This document shows, one piece after another, positions 34,229 to 44,023 of a stretch of DNA of 64,000 nucleotides. The position numbers and the translations under genes were made by a program. The DNA comes from Corynebacterium pelargi (GTDB lineage: Bacteria > Actinomycetota > Actinomycetes > Mycobacteriales > Mycobacteriaceae): the NCBI RefSeq assembly GCF_014635485.1, contig NZ_BMCX01000004.1, forward strand, positions 1-64,000, given 5' to 3'. The notes under the pieces are model-generated. The model was not told where the DNA came from, made no database searches, and saw only the letters and a list, made by a program, of their open reading frames with translations. Each line of letters begins with the position of its first letter. Position 1 is the stretch's first letter.

Positions 34229-35776
34229 ATGGCGGATTTCATTGATGCCCTCAACGGGCTTGTGTGGTCCAAAGGACTCATCTTCCTTTTGCTTGGCGCT
34301 GGTGCGTACTTCACCATCAGCACCGGCTTTATGCAGATCCGCTGCATCCCAGACATGATGCGGCAAATCCGACACGGCGAGAAGTCTGAAAATGGCGTCT
34401 CGTCGTTCCAATCCCTCATGATGTCCCTGGCGGGGCGCGTGGGCGTGGGCAATATCGCCGGCGTGGCCACCGCCATCGCCTTCGGCGGCCCAGGCGCGGT
34501 GTTCTGGATGTGGGCAGTGGCATTGCTCGGTTCTGCCACCTCCTATATCGAGTGCACCTTGGGCCAGATCTTCAAGGAACAAGACCGAGACACCGGCGAA
34601 TACCGTGGTGGCCCTGCCTACTACGTGGAAAAGGCCTATAAGCACACCAAGGCCGCGCCTTTCATGCTGGTCTACGCCCTGATCCTGGCCATCGTGATCA
34701 TCGTCTCTACCAGCTACTTCATGCCTGGCGTGCAGGCCAATGGCGTGTCTGCTGCCGTAGAAAACGCCTGGAATATCGATCCGAAAATCACCGCCGCCAT
34801 CCTGGCTATTGGCTTGGCCGTGATCATCTTCGGTGGCGTAAAGCGCATCGCTACCTTCGCCTCGATGGTGGTGCCTTTCATGGCGGCCGTGTACATCGTC
34901 GCCTCCTTGGTCATCCTGTTTAAGAACTATGACCAAATCCCGCACGTGTTCGGGCTGATCTTCAACTCCGCATTCGACAAGGAAGCCGCCTTCTCCGGAT
35001 TCCTGGGCATGGCCATTCTGTGGGGCGTGAAGCGTGGCCTGTACTCCAACGAGGCCGGTCAGGGCTTCGGCCCTCAACCTGCCGCGGCAGCCGAGGTTTC
35101 TCACCCCGCGAAGCAAGGTTTTGTGCAGTCTTTCGCCGTGTACGTAGACACGCTCTTCGTGTGCTCGGCTACCGCCTTCATCATCATCTCCACCGACATG
35201 TACCGAGTATTTGAAGGTGGCGCCGAAGACGGTGCCGTGCGCTACCAAGGCGCACTGCCGGAAGGTGTGCCGGTAGGCCCAGGCTTTGTGCAGTCCGGCC
35301 TGGATACCTTTGCCGCAGGCATTGGACCGAGCTTCGTGGCGCTGGCGATCCTCTTCTTCGCCTTTACGACGGTGCTTGCCTACTACTACCTGGCAGAAAC
35401 CAACGCCGCCTACCTCAACCGTTGGGTGAAAAACCACAAGGCTCGCAAGGCGATCATCTTTACCATGCGCATCCTGGTGATCATCTCGGTGATCGTAGGC
35501 GCCACCACCACCCCTGGCGCAGCCTGGGCACTGGGTGATATCGGCGCAGGTGCTACCGCCTGGCTGAACGTGATCGCAATTCTGATCATCCAGGTACCTG
35601 CACAAAAATGCCTCTGGGATTACCGCAAACAGAAGAAAGCCGGGCTCGAACCCGACTTTGATCCTGAGGCGCTGGGTATCCGCAACGCCGACTTCTGGGT
35701 GGAACGCAAGCGCATCATGCGCGAGCGCAACCTCCCCAACGGTGCCGTGGTCAGCACCGTTAACGAAGAGAATTAA
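34229..35776 (+). CDS. alanine/glycine:cation symporter (AGCS family)
   Basis: A 515-residue transporter with about ten to eleven membrane helices that takes up alanine or glycine with sodium. AGCS features include GRVGVGNIAGVATAIAFGGPG near residue 70, the GGPAYYVEKAYK segment and WGVKRGLYSNEAGQG further on. Start ATG at 34229. The 3' end overlaps the convergent LCP gene by 17 bp, with no room for a separate terminator. Confidence 0.93.
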   Translation: MADFIDALNGLVWSKGLIFLLLGAGAYFTISTGFMQIRCIPDMMRQIRHGEKSENGVSSFQSLMMSLAGRVGVGNIAGVATAIAFGGPGAVFWMWAVALLGSATSYIECTLGQIFKEQDRDTGEYRGGPAYYVEKAYKHTKAAPFMLVYALILAIVIIVSTSYFMPGVQANGVSAAVENAWNIDPKITAAILAIGLAVIIFGGVKRIATFASMVVPFMAAVYIVASLVILFKNYDQIPHVFGLIFNSAFDKEAAFSGFLGMAILWGVKRGLYSNEAGQGFGPQPAAAAEVSHPAKQGFVQSFAVYVDTLFVCSATAFIIISTDMYRVFEGGAEDGAVRYQGALPEGVPVGPGFVQSGLDTFAAGIGPSFVALAILFFAFTTVLAYYYLAETNAAYLNRWVKNHKARKAIIFTMRILVIISVIVGATTTPGAAWALGDIGAGATAWLNVIAILIIQVPAQKCLWDYRKQKKAGLEPDFDPEALGIRNADFWVERKRIMRERNLPNGAVVSTVNEEN

Positions 35777-37076
35777 AAAGCTCCTGCGCTGCAGGCTCAT
35801 CCCACAACACCACGTTGCCCACATCGGTATCGGCAAAGCCACCGACGGGCACCGTGGTTGTTTCAATTCCGGAGTGCATTGCAAGCGCCACCCTGGCCAG
35901 ATGCCACACATGATCCTTCTTATCCACCGTAAAAGCGCCCGCCACAGTAGAGATCGTGGGCAGCACGCGGAAGGGGTTTAAGAAGGTGCCAGGGGAGGTG
36001 AGCTTATTTACCAGCGCGCTAAAGAATTCCCGCTGGCGCTGCACCCTGTCTAAATCGCCCATCGACGTGGCACGGGTACGCACATAGCCCAACGCAGTGG
36101 GGCCATCGACGCGCTGGCACCCAGCCTGGATATTGAGGTTGGCCAGTGGGTCGTCGATAGGCTCCGGCGGGCACACCTCGATACCACCTGCGGCATCGAC
36201 AACATTGGCCAAACCACCCATGCCAATTTCGGCATAGTGATCGATGCGCAAACCGGTGGCTTCCTCCACGGTCTGCTCTAATAGCGGCGCGCCACCCAAG
36301 GAGAAGGCAGCATTGATCTTGTCCATGCCATAGCCGGGGATATTCACATAAGAGTCGCGAGGAATCGACAGCAATGTGGCTTTGCCAAAGGTGGGCAGGT
36401 GCAGCAGCATGATCGTGTCGGTGCGCATCGAGCCAATATCGCCGCCGGTGCCAAGACGCTGCACATCTTCTTCTGAAAGATCCGTGCGAGAGTCGGAACC
36501 CACCAAAAGCCAGTTCGTGCCAGCGGTATTAGCAATGTGCTGAGGCGGCTGGGCATCAATGCGGTTGAGCTTCGCATCGACCCACAACCCGCCAACTAAC
36601 ACCAGCACTACAACAGCGGCAACCACCCAGCGCAGGGTGCCCAGGCATCCAAGACGAGGACGACGCCGTGGCTGACGGGCGCGCTTCGGAGCCGGTTGGG
36701 CAATCGAGGGGGATACCTGCACAGGCTCCGGGCGACGATATTCCTGGCGCGGCTGGAATTGGCTAGGAGCCACGTATTGCTGCCGAGGAACCTCGCGGCC
36801 GGCAGGCTGCTGTGGCGGAACCTGTTGTGGTGGCACCTGCCGCGGTGGCACCTGTTGCCGTGGAAACTGCTGCCGTGGAGCTTGTTCCGGCTGGCTTCTG
36901 CGCGGACGCCGCTGAGGCGGTTGCTTGGAAGCCGCGTCGCCACCTGCCTGCTGCCTGGCGCGACGTGCTTTTTCTAAACGATCCGGATCAATGCGGAAGC
37001 CCTCTTGGCGCCGGCGAACCGGGCGACCATAGCGGTCGCGAATCGGCTTGCCGTCGGCGTCGTAGACATAATCCAT
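35760..37076 (-). CDS. LytR-CpsA-Psr (LCP) family protein
   Basis: A 438-residue membrane-anchored LCP enzyme. The cytoplasmic N terminus (about 155 residues) is basic and Gln/Pro/Arg-rich with imperfect repeats such as QQVPPRQVPPQQVPPQQ. One membrane helix follows (WVVAAVVVLVLVGGLWV), then the extracellular LCP domain with GSDSR, RTDTIMLLHL, SIPRDSYV and RVQRQREF. LCP proteins transfer polymers from lipid carriers to peptidoglycan; in corynebacteria they attach arabinogalactan. Which paralogue this is cannot be told. The frame opens earlier, but MDYVYDADGKPI at 37076 is the natural start. Confidence 0.9.
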   Translation of the reverse strand: MDYVYDADGKPIRDRYGRPVRRRQEGFRIDPDRLEKARRARQQAGGDAASKQPPQRRPRRSQPEQAPRQQFPRQQVPPRQVPPQQVPPQQPAGREVPRQQYVAPSQFQPRQEYRRPEPVQVSPSIAQPAPKRARQPRRRPRLGCLGTLRWVVAAVVVLVLVGGLWVDAKLNRIDAQPPQHIANTAGTNWLLVGSDSRTDLSEEDVQRLGTGGDIGSMRTDTIMLLHLPTFGKATLLSIPRDSYVNIPGYGMDKINAAFSLGGAPLLEQTVEEATGLRIDHYAEIGMGGLANVVDAAGGIEVCPPEPIDDPLANLNIQAGCQRVDGPTALGYVRTRATSMGDLDRVQRQREFFSALVNKLTSPGTFLNPFRVLPTISTVAGAFTVDKKDHVWHLARVALAMHSGIETTTVPVGGFADTDVGNVVLWDEPAAQELFNSLR

Positions 37077-37096
37077 AGCTCTAGCGTAGTAGCGAC

Positions 37097-38251
37097 TTAG
37101 CTGTGCACTGAGTTCTGGGCAGCTTGAGCGGCAACAGCCAGCAACTGCGGAATGCTCGAACGAATCGCCGCAAGGTGAATCGATGCCCCCTGGGCCGGCA
37201 AAGAAATAGCGCCGATACCCGCCATATTGCACATGGTGGCCCAAGGGGTCCACTGCGTTTGAGCATGGAAATCCTCCTCGGGGGCCATGGAGGAAAAATA
37301 GCCAATCGGCGGCGGGTCAAATGCAAGCGTTGGGCTGAGCAGAATATCAATATCCCAGGCGGCGAGCAGTTGCTGATGAACGCTCAGGAACTCCTCCGTG
37401 GCGACCTTCGCGCGCTGCCGGCTGATGTGGGTGCCACGCTCACGCAACCACTCCACCAAAGGAGAAGCCTCGCCAGGGATATTGCTCGAACGCAAGGCCA
37501 AAATATCGGCAAAGGCCTGGAAGGGAGCATCGCCATAGGGGCGCTGCACCATCCGAACCTCATGTCCGGCAGCCGCGAGTAAAGAAGCAGCATGATCGAC
37601 GGCACGCAACATGTGCTCTGCAACTTCCACCTCGGCGTGCACGGGTTCTAGCAGCACGCCAATGCGCTGACGTTGTGCCGATTGGGGCGGGATGCGATAC
37701 AGACGGTGGACGTCGGCAAGCGTGGAGCTTAAAAACCCCTGAGCAACAGGGTTGGCGCGCCGGGTGTTGTGGGGTGGTTTAAAGCCGACGATATTGCAAC
37801 ACGCCGCGGGAATACGGATGGAACCGCCACCATCGGAGCCATGAGCCACGCGCACCAAACCCCTGGCCACCGCCACCGCCGCGCCACCAGAAGAGCCGCC
37901 GGGGGTCAGGCCACTGGGGGCAACCGGTGCGGGCTGGCCCACCGGCTCTGTGTAGGCACTCAACCCCATCTCGCAGGTCAGCGTCTTGCCGGGGATGATC
38001 GCGCCGCGGGCTTGAAGCGCAGCAAGGAAGGGATCAGTTTCCGTAGGCATGCGGGTGCGGGAAATATTGCCGAAGGTGGTGGGCATTCCCTTGACGTCTG
38101 AAAGGTCCTTGGCGGGGATGATCCAGCCGCTGAGATCTCCAAGCGCGCCCACCTGGCGGTGCGCGGCCTCAGAATCGAAATAGGCAAAACCGTGTTCGCT
38201 CGGGTCCATGGTGGCCACGGCCTGGGCGAGCGTTTCCACGTCTTGATGCAT
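37097..38251 (-). CDS. amidase-signature family protein
   Basis: A 384-residue amidase-signature hydrolase. The conserved Gly/Ser-rich block [15 protein letters not shown] and the downstream [20 protein letters not shown] hold the Ser-cisSer part of the triad; the catalytic Lys would be in [11 protein letters not shown]. It is shorter than typical 450-500 residue amidases, mostly by a short C-terminal half. The substrate amide is not known. It lies just upstream of the LCP gene and is divergent from pheA. Confidence 0.88.
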   Translation of the reverse strand: MHQDVETLAQAVATMDPSEHGFAYFDSEAAHRQVGALGDLSGWIIPAKDLSDVKGMPTTFGNISRTRMPTETDPFLAALQARGAIIPGKTLTCEMGLSAYTEPVGQPAPVAPSGLTPGGSSGGAAVAVARGLVRVAHGSDGGGSIRIPAACCNIVGFKPPHNTRRANPVAQGFLSSTLADVHRLYRIPPQSAQRQRIGVLLEPVHAEVEVAEHMLRAVDHAASLLAAAGHEVRMVQRPYGDAPFQAFADILALRSSNIPGEASPLVEWLRERGTHISRQRAKVATEEFLSVHQQLLAAWDIDILLSPTLAFDPPPIGYFSSMAPEEDFHAQTQWTPWATMCNMAGIGAISLPAQGASIHLAAIRSSIPQLLAVAAQAAQNSVHS

Positions 38252-38275
38252 GCGATCATGGTACTAGTTAGCTCT

Positions 38276-39190
38276 ATGAGGATCGCGTTTTTAGGCCCAA
38301 GGGGAACCTTCACCGAGGCTGCACTGCACGAGTTTCAACGCCGCGGCGTCATTGACGCCAATGCAGAAGCAGTGGCCGCAGCCAACCCCCGCGAAGCAGT
38401 GCACTGGGTACGCGAGCAACAGGTGGATCTGGCCTGCGTCGCCATTGAAAATTCAGTGGACGGCCCAGTCACACCCACCTTTGATGCCCTGGCTGAGGCC
38501 GATGGGGTGCAGATCTATGCCGAAGTAGACCTCGCCATTGAATTTGCGCTGATGAGCAAAGGTATCGGGCTTGAGCAGGCAAAAAAGATCAGCACCCACC
38601 CGGTGGCGTATCAGCAAATCAGGCAGTACCTCGACGCCCACGCGCCGGGCATTGAATTTGTAGCAGCAAGCTCCAATGCCGCAGCAGCCCGCGCAGTAGC
38701 AGAAGGGGAGGTGGATCTGGCAGCCGCACCGGCACACGCAGCACAGGTGTATGGGCTATCGGTGGTGGCCGATCAGGTGGCCGATGTGCCCGATGCCCGC
38801 ACCCGCTTCGTGCTGGTAGGCCGCCGAGGCAAACCAGCAGCAGCCACCGGCAGCGATCGATCAAGCGTGATGTTTACCCTGCATAATAAGCCAGGTGCGT
38901 TAGTGTCTGCGCTGGGGGAATTTGCCATGAGGGGCGTGGATTTAACCCGCATCGAATCGCGCCCCACCAGACGCGGCCTGGGCACGTATCGCTTCCATGT
39001 GGATATCCTGGGGCATATCAATGACCAGCCAGTTTCGGAGGCATTGAGGGCATTGTATTTAGCCAGTGAGACGCTGACATTCCTAGGCTCTTGGCCTGCA
39101 GCAAGCATCGAGGCGATCCCACAGCTTTATAGCCCTTCTGCGTTGCAGGCTTCCCGCGATTGGTTGGATGCGATGAAGGAGGGTAAGTAA
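38276..39190 (+). CDS. pheA: prephenate dehydratase
   Basis: A 304-residue enzyme that converts prephenate to phenylpyruvate in phenylalanine synthesis. It begins MRIAFLGPRGTFTEAAL, contains the catalytic-site segment DLACVAIENSVDGPV and the TRFVLVGRRG motif, and ends in an ACT domain (HNKPGALVSALGEFAMRGVDLTRIESRPT) that normally gives feedback inhibition by phenylalanine. Unlike enterobacterial PheA there is no chorismate mutase fusion. No clear Shine-Dalgarno precedes 38276, so the mRNA may be leaderless or translation may begin slightly upstream. The phosphatase gene begins directly after its stop. Confidence 0.95.
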   Translation: MRIAFLGPRGTFTEAALHEFQRRGVIDANAEAVAAANPREAVHWVREQQVDLACVAIENSVDGPVTPTFDALAEADGVQIYAEVDLAIEFALMSKGIGLEQAKKISTHPVAYQQIRQYLDAHAPGIEFVAASSNAAAARAVAEGEVDLAAAPAHAAQVYGLSVVADQVADVPDARTRFVLVGRRGKPAAATGSDRSSVMFTLHNKPGALVSALGEFAMRGVDLTRIESRPTRRGLGTYRFHVDILGHINDQPVSEALRALYLASETLTFLGSWPAASIEAIPQLYSPSALQASRDWLDAMKEGK

Positions 39191-39802
39191 GTGGGCAATA
39201 TTGTGTTGCTGCGCCACGGCGAAACCTACGGGAATGTCGCCGGGCGCCTGGATACTCGACCACCTGGGGCAGAACTCACACCACGAGGGCGTGCCGGTGC
39301 CCGTGCGGCGGGCGTGGAGCTTGCAAATCTGTGCCCGGACCTCAGCCTTGGGGTCAGTTCGATCGCCATTCGCGCCCAACAAAGCCTGGTGGCCGGAGCC
39401 GAGGGCTTTGCCGAGGCAACGGGGCGGAACATGGAACTTTCCGTACTGAGCGGTTTGCATGAGGTAGATGCCGGCGATTTTGAAGATGACAATTCAAGCC
39501 AAGCGCACCAGGCACTAGCCAGCGTGGTGCAGGCATGGGTCACAGGTGATGTGCGGGCTCGTATCCCCGGCGGGGAGTCGGCGCAGGATGTGCTCGACCG
39601 TGCAGTTCCGGTGCTGGAGACGTTGGCCGAAGAAGATCGCGACACTGTTGTGGTGTGCCACAGCGGGGTGATGAGGATTCTTGGTGCGCACCTTGGCGGT
39701 GTTCCAACGGAACTCATCCGCGATGTCCCGGTACTGAATTCAACCGCGATTATCTTCGATCAGCAGTGGCGTTGCCGCTGGTGGGTTGATCGCTGGCTCT
39801 AG
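39191..39802 (+). CDS. histidine phosphatase superfamily protein
   Basis: A 203-residue phosphoglycerate-mutase-like protein. The phosphohistidine motif LLRHGETYGN opens the protein and the second His is in VVCHSGVMRILG. A true glycolytic mutase is longer, so this is more probably a phosphatase of unknown substrate. It starts with GTG immediately after the pheA stop (TAAGTG) and is surely cotranscribed and coupled, as in other corynebacteria. Confidence 0.9.
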   Translation: MGNIVLLRHGETYGNVAGRLDTRPPGAELTPRGRAGARAAGVELANLCPDLSLGVSSIAIRAQQSLVAGAEGFAEATGRNMELSVLSGLHEVDAGDFEDDNSSQAHQALASVVQAWVTGDVRARIPGGESAQDVLDRAVPVLETLAEEDRDTVVVCHSGVMRILGAHLGGVPTELIRDVPVLNSTAIIFDQQWRCRWWVDRWL

Positions 39803-39807
39803 GGCAT

Positions 39808-40149
39808 TTAGGCAATGCCGAGGCGGTGCATCTGCTCGTGGTCCATGCCGAAGTAGTGGCCAATTTCGTGCAACACCGTAATCCGAATCTGTTCTACAAG
39901 TTCTTCCGGTGTTGAACAGTAGTTTTTGAGCGAAGTCCGATAAATGGTGATGGTATCGGGCAAGAAGCCGGCGTGATCGAAGGTGCGCTCGGTCAGGGGT
40001 ACTCCCTGGTAGAGCCCCAAAATGCCGGGGGAGTCGGGGTGGGCATCTTCGATGAGCACAGCCAAATTGCGCACCCGGTCGGTGATGTGGGTGGGGATTT
40101 GGGCTAAGGCTTCGTCGACAAGCTCTTCGAACTCCTCGTCCGTGACCAC
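39808..40149 (-). CDS. zincin-like metallopeptidase family protein
   Basis: About 113 residues. The motif TVLHEIGHYFGMDHEQM supplies HExxH plus a third ligand, characteristic of the small actinobacterial metallopeptidase family (zincin-like, type 1). No signal peptide is present. The role is unknown. The GTG at 40149 is chosen because it lies just after the preceding gene's stop and is preceded by GGTGGAG; an upstream ATG would read into that gene. Cotranscribed with the septum-type gene. Confidence 0.83.
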   Translation of the reverse strand: MVTDEEFEELVDEALAQIPTHITDRVRNLAVLIEDAHPDSPGILGLYQGVPLTERTFDHAGFLPDTITIYRTSLKNYCSTPEELVEQIRITVLHEIGHYFGMDHEQMHRLGIA

Positions 40150-40150
40150 C

Positions 40151-41128
40151 TTATTGCTCCACCTTCTGCAGCTCATCGGGATTCACAATCGGCGAGCGCT
40201 TCGGGCGCGGGGCAGGCTTTTGGCCATTGATAGTGAACTGCTCCTTGGCCGTGCCCTCAAGGGCGGCGAACTTGCCTTGATCACCAAACACCAGCGCGCA
40301 ATTGGCGCTATGCGAGCCCGCGAGCCAGGAACTCGAAGGCACCGTGGTCCAGAAGGGCTGCAAGGTGGATTCATAGAGGCGATCATCGCCGCCTAAATAA
40401 TCCCGAGCCGCTTGGGTACACACCGTGCGCAAGTGCTTATCCTGGTCTTCCTGGCTGGGCACACGATCGGGGAACACCGGCTGCAAATCCACCACCGAGG
40501 TGATCTCAAGCTGGTGCGGTGCCGAACACTCAACGGTATGCGCGCCGCCTGCGGCATCAGTGGCAACGCAATCGCCCACGGCAAAGACATTGGATTGATC
40601 CTGCTCAGCGGCCTTGCCACTGGTGGTAATCACATTGCCTTCAGCATCGGTGCTTTGAAGGCCGCACAAGAGGGTGCGATCTCCTCGCTCCCAGGCTTCT
40701 TGGGGCGGCAAGATCGGGGCGATGGAGTACTTGCCATTGAGGTCGAAGGTGCCTCCGAGGTAGGCAACGGTGGGGTTGAAGCAAAGTTCCTCGCGCAATT
40801 GAGCCTGCCGGGCAAGATCCGGCATGGGGGCATCGGCACCGAATTCCGCCGAGGGGTAGCTGGCGAGGTTTTCCCTGCTGGATACCTCAAAGCGGTGCGG
40901 GCCGGCGCAATCTGTTTGCTCGAAATCGGAGATCGTGCCGTCTTTATCTGTCCAGGTCAAGCAGGAGCCCATATCGGCGGTGCTGAAGGAGGCCACCTGA
41001 GTACTGTCGTCGCTGCGCTGCGGTGGGGTTTCGACACTGGCTTCGTAGGCGCCGATACCGGCGGCTGCGATCAAAGCGCCCACGAGGAACGCGCGTGCTG
41101 CTGATGCGGATCGCCACGATTGCTTCAT
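40151..41128 (-). CDS. septum formation family membrane protein
   Basis: About 325 residues, with one N-terminal membrane helix ([18 protein letters not shown]) and an extracellular domain made of two similar halves. Each half contains C-x-n-C pairs, e.g. [11 protein letters not shown]...[11 protein letters not shown] and [11 protein letters not shown]...[11 protein letters not shown]. This is the Septum_form family pattern of actinobacteria; a direct role in division is not proven. The ATG at 41128 has a GGAAG ribosome site; another in-frame ATG lies 15 bases upstream. Divergent from serS across 37 bases. Confidence 0.8.
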   Translation of the reverse strand: MKQSWRSASAARAFLVGALIAAAGIGAYEASVETPPQRSDDSTQVASFSTADMGSCLTWTDKDGTISDFEQTDCAGPHRFEVSSRENLASYPSAEFGADAPMPDLARQAQLREELCFNPTVAYLGGTFDLNGKYSIAPILPPQEAWERGDRTLLCGLQSTDAEGNVITTSGKAAEQDQSNVFAVGDCVATDAAGGAHTVECSAPHQLEITSVVDLQPVFPDRVPSQEDQDKHLRTVCTQAARDYLGGDDRLYESTLQPFWTTVPSSSWLAGSHSANCALVFGDQGKFAALEGTAKEQFTINGQKPAPRPKRSPIVNPDELQKVEQ

Positions 41129-41165
41129 AGTGGCTTCCATCATGCCACGCGGTAGGGTTAAAGGC

Positions 41166-42428
41166 GTGATTGATCTGAAATTCCTGCGCGAACACCCTGA
41201 CGTTGTCCGAGAATCTCAGCGAAACCGCGGGGAGGATCCGGCTTTAGTAGATGCACTGCTGCAAGCCGACGATGCCCGCCGTAGCGCTATTCAAGAAGCC
41301 GACGCGCTGCGTGCTGAGCAAAAGGCGTTTGGCAAAAAGATCGGCCAGGCCTCCCCGGAGGATCGCCCCAAGCTGCTGGAAGGCTCCAATGAGCTCAAAG
41401 CCAAGGTGAAGCAGGCTGAAGAGGAACAAAAGCGCGCCGAGGCTGAAGTATTCGAGGTGCAGATGCGCCTGAGCAACGTCGTTGAAGGCGCTCCGGCAGG
41501 TGGCGAAGAGGATTTCGAGGTGCTTGAGCATGTGGGCACCCCGCCGGAATTCGACTTCGAGCCCAAAGATCACCTGGAGCTGGGCGAATCGCTTGGCTTG
41601 ATCGATATGAAGCGCGGCACCAAAGTCTCCGGCGCACGTTTTTATTACCTGACCGGCGATGGCGCCATGCTGCAGTTGGGCATGCTTACTCTTGCTGCCC
41701 AGAAGGCCAGGGCTCATGGTTTCCAGCTCATGATCCCTCCGGTGCTGGTTCGCCCCGAGGTGATGCAGGGAACTGGTTTCTTAGGTGCCCACGCGGAAGA
41801 GATCTACTACCTTGAGCGCGACGAGCTCTACCTGGTGGGTACTTCTGAGGTGGCGCTGGCGGGGTATCACCAAGACGAGATCATCGACCTCAGCGATGGC
41901 CCTGTGCGCTACGCCGGTTGGTCGAGCTGCTTCCGCCGCGAGGCTGGTTCTTATGGCAAGGACACCCGCGGTATTTTGCGCGTGCATCAGTTTGACAAGC
42001 TTGAAATGTTTGTTTACTGCAAGCCGGAAGAAGCCGCCCAGCAGCACCAAGCCTTGCTCGATATGGAACGAGAGATGCTGGCTGCCGTCGAGGTTCCCTA
42101 TCGCGTTATTGACGTAGCCGGTGGCGATCTCGGTTCCTCCGCCGCCCGCAAATTCGACACCGAGGCCTGGGTGCCAACGCAGCAGACCTACCGTGAGCTC
42201 ACCTCCACGTCGAACTGCACCACGTTCCAGGCGCGCCGTCTGCACACCCGCTACCGTGATGAGCAGGGCAAAGCCCAAACCTGTGCCACCTTGAACGGCA
42301 CCTTGGCCACGACCCGTTGGCTTGTGGCTATTTTGGAAAATAACCAGCAGGCCGATGGAAGCGTGCTTGTGCCCGAGGCACTGCGCCCCTTCGTTGGCAA
42401 GGATGTGTTGGAACCGAAGGGGAAGTAA
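41166..42428 (+). CDS. serS: seryl-tRNA synthetase
   Basis: A 420-residue class II aminoacyl-tRNA synthetase that charges tRNA-Ser. The N-terminal antiparallel coiled-coil arm covers residues about 27-105 ([17 protein letters not shown]...). Class II motif 2 reads [24 protein letters not shown] and motif 3 ends [18 protein letters not shown]. The GTG at 41166 begins [12 protein letters not shown], the usual SerS start; TAGGGT about 15 bases upstream could be a -10 box, giving a leaderless or nearly leaderless mRNA. The acyltransferase gene follows after 6 bases. Confidence 0.97.
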   Translation: MIDLKFLREHPDVVRESQRNRGEDPALVDALLQADDARRSAIQEADALRAEQKAFGKKIGQASPEDRPKLLEGSNELKAKVKQAEEEQKRAEAEVFEVQMRLSNVVEGAPAGGEEDFEVLEHVGTPPEFDFEPKDHLELGESLGLIDMKRGTKVSGARFYYLTGDGAMLQLGMLTLAAQKARAHGFQLMIPPVLVRPEVMQGTGFLGAHAEEIYYLERDELYLVGTSEVALAGYHQDEIIDLSDGPVRYAGWSSCFRREAGSYGKDTRGILRVHQFDKLEMFVYCKPEEAAQQHQALLDMEREMLAAVEVPYRVIDVAGGDLGSSAARKFDTEAWVPTQQTYRELTSTSNCTTFQARRLHTRYRDEQGKAQTCATLNGTLATTRWLVAILENNQQADGSVLVPEALRPFVGKDVLEPKGK

Positions 42429-42434
42429 AAGCAC

Positions 42435-43211
42435 ATGGAATGGACCAGCAAAGACGGTTTTCGAGTCGAAGCAGGCCTTGAGCCCGCCCCGAAGCATGCG
42501 GAGGCAAAAGAGCTGGTCTATTCCAGACTCATCATTCCCGCGATTAAAGGGGTGATGAAGGCCCAGGGGCTTCAGATCACCATTCAAGGCGCCGAACATA
42601 TTCCAGCCGATGGTGCGGGGCTGATTGCCTGCAACCACACCAGCTATATGGACTTTATTTTTGCTGGTATTCCGGCTCGCCTGCGCGGCAAACGCCTGGT
42701 GCGTTTTATGACGAAGCGCGAGATCTTCGACGTCAAAGGCGTTGGCACGCTTATGCGCGCCATGAAGCATATCCGCGTGGATCGCGCAGCCGGAGCCGCA
42801 TCCCTGGATGAGGCGGTGCGCAGGCTCAAGGCCGGCCAATTAGTGGGAATTTTCCCCGAAGGCACGATCTCTCGGGACTTCGAACTTGGCCAATTGAAAT
42901 CCGGTGCGGTGCGTATTGCTCAGGCAGCGGATGCGCCCTTGATTCCCATGGCCATGTGGGGCGCGCAGCAATTGTGGACCAAAGGCCACAAAAAGAAGAT
43001 GGGTCGGCATCATTTCCCCATCTGGATGAAGGTGGGCCAGCCCATCGATGCCTCCGGGGATGTAGAAGCAGCAACCCAGCGTCTGCACTCGGCGATGGCC
43101 GAGCTGCTCGCAGAGGTGCAGCATGACTACGAGCAAACCTACGGCGCGGTGAAGATGGAACGAGCGAAGATGGAACCAGCGAAGACGGAACGAACGAAGA
43201 CGGAACAATGA
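42435..43211 (+). CDS. 1-acylglycerol-3-phosphate O-acyltransferase family protein
   Basis: A 258-residue PlsC-like acyltransferase for phospholipid synthesis at the inner membrane. The catalytic motif NHTSYMDF (HX4D) lies near residue 58, with FPEGTISRD near 138 as the glycerol-phosphate binding motif. The last 20 residues are a repetitive charged tail (KMERAKMEPAKTERTKTEQ) encoded by four 15-bp tandem repeats at 43151-43210, which ends at the stop codon. The tail is probably dispensable and variable. The stop overlaps the start of the HAD gene. Confidence 0.9.
   Translation: MEWTSKDGFRVEAGLEPAPKHAEAKELVYSRLIIPAIKGVMKAQGLQITIQGAEHIPADGAGLIACNHTSYMDFIFAGIPARLRGKRLVRFMTKREIFDVKGVGTLMRAMKHIRVDRAAGAASLDEAVRRLKAGQLVGIFPEGTISRDFELGQLKSGAVRIAQAADAPLIPMAMWGAQQLWTKGHKKKMGRHHFPIWMKVGQPIDASGDVEAATQRLHSAMAELLAEVQHDYEQTYGAVKMERAKMEPAKTERTKTEQ
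43151..43210 (+). repeat. 15-bp tandem repeat, four copies
   Basis: Unit GAAGATGGAACGAGC repeats at 43151, 43166, 43181 and 43196 with small changes, in frame with the acyltransferase (five residues per unit). Because 15 is a multiple of three, gain or loss of units keeps the frame. The last copy also carries the stop codon and the ATG of the next gene at 43208. Confidence 0.92.
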
Positions 43212-44023
43212 TTCCCGCTTTAGTCGTAAGCGATATTGATGGCACGCTTTTAAATTCCCAGGAGCGGGTGACCTCGCGCTTGCGTGACGCCATCGCCTTG
43301 CTTGACGGGCGTGCGCATTTCGCCCTTGCCACCGGCAGGCCGCCGCGGTGGATTTTTCCGGTGCTGGAGCAGTTACCCCTTCGCCCGGTGTGCGTATGCG
43401 CCAATGGGGCAGTGCTCTATGATTCCGCCAAAGATGAAGTGATTGAGGCCAAAAACCTCAGTTGCGAGGCGATGCGCAGCGTAGTTCGCACGGCTCGGGA
43501 CGTGCTGCCCGGTGGTTGTAGCACCGCGGTGGAACGCGTAGGTGCATCGGCATTTGAGCAGCCTGATGAGCTTTTTGTGGTCACCCCTGAGTACATTCAC
43601 GCCTGGGATAGTTCCGAGCATGGCTGTGTAGAAGAAGCGGAGTTGTTGTCCAAGCCCGCCATGAAGCTGCTCCTTCGTTCCGAGCACCTCTCTGCTGCGA
43701 AGATGCATGAGCTGCTGGCCCCGCATATTCCGCAGGATCTCGCGCACATCACCTTTTCCTATGATGGCGGTTTGCTTGAGGTTTCTGCCCCCGGGGTGGT
43801 CAAGGCTCGCGCTTTGCAGGTGTTAGCGGCCAATCTTGGTGTTGGCCGCGAGCAGGTCTTGGCGTTTGGCGATATGCCTAATGATATTGAGATGCTGCGC
43901 TGGGCCGGCCATGGTGTGGCCATGGGCAATGCGCACCCAGACGTGAAAAAGGCGGCCGATGAGGTTACGGCCGCCAATGATGATTTTGGTGTAGCTCGGG
44001 TGATCGAGCGGATCTTTAGTTAG
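43208..44023 (+). CDS. Cof-type HAD phosphatase
   Basis: A 271-residue HAD-IIB hydrolase. Motif I is VVSDIDGTLL with the nucleophile Asp, motif II Thr lies in ALATGRP, the Lys is in PGVVKARAL and motif IV is FGDMPNDIEML. Such enzymes dephosphorylate sugar phosphates or cofactors in the cytoplasm; the substrate is unknown. The ATG overlaps the preceding stop codon. Its 3' end overlaps the convergent peptidoglycan amidase gene by 8 bp. Confidence 0.92.
   Translation: MIPALVVSDIDGTLLNSQERVTSRLRDAIALLDGRAHFALATGRPPRWIFPVLEQLPLRPVCVCANGAVLYDSAKDEVIEAKNLSCEAMRSVVRTARDVLPGGCSTAVERVGASAFEQPDELFVVTPEYIHAWDSSEHGCVEEAELLSKPAMKLLLRSEHLSAAKMHELLAPHIPQDLAHITFSYDGGLLEVSAPGVVKARALQVLAANLGVGREQVLAFGDMPNDIEMLRWAGHGVAMGNAHPDVKKAADEVTAANDDFGVARVIERIFS

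Noticed and set aside
34118..35911. 597-residue minus-strand frame opposite the alanine symporter
   Set aside because: His/Gly/Asp-rich shadow translation of a real GC-rich gene, with no domain.
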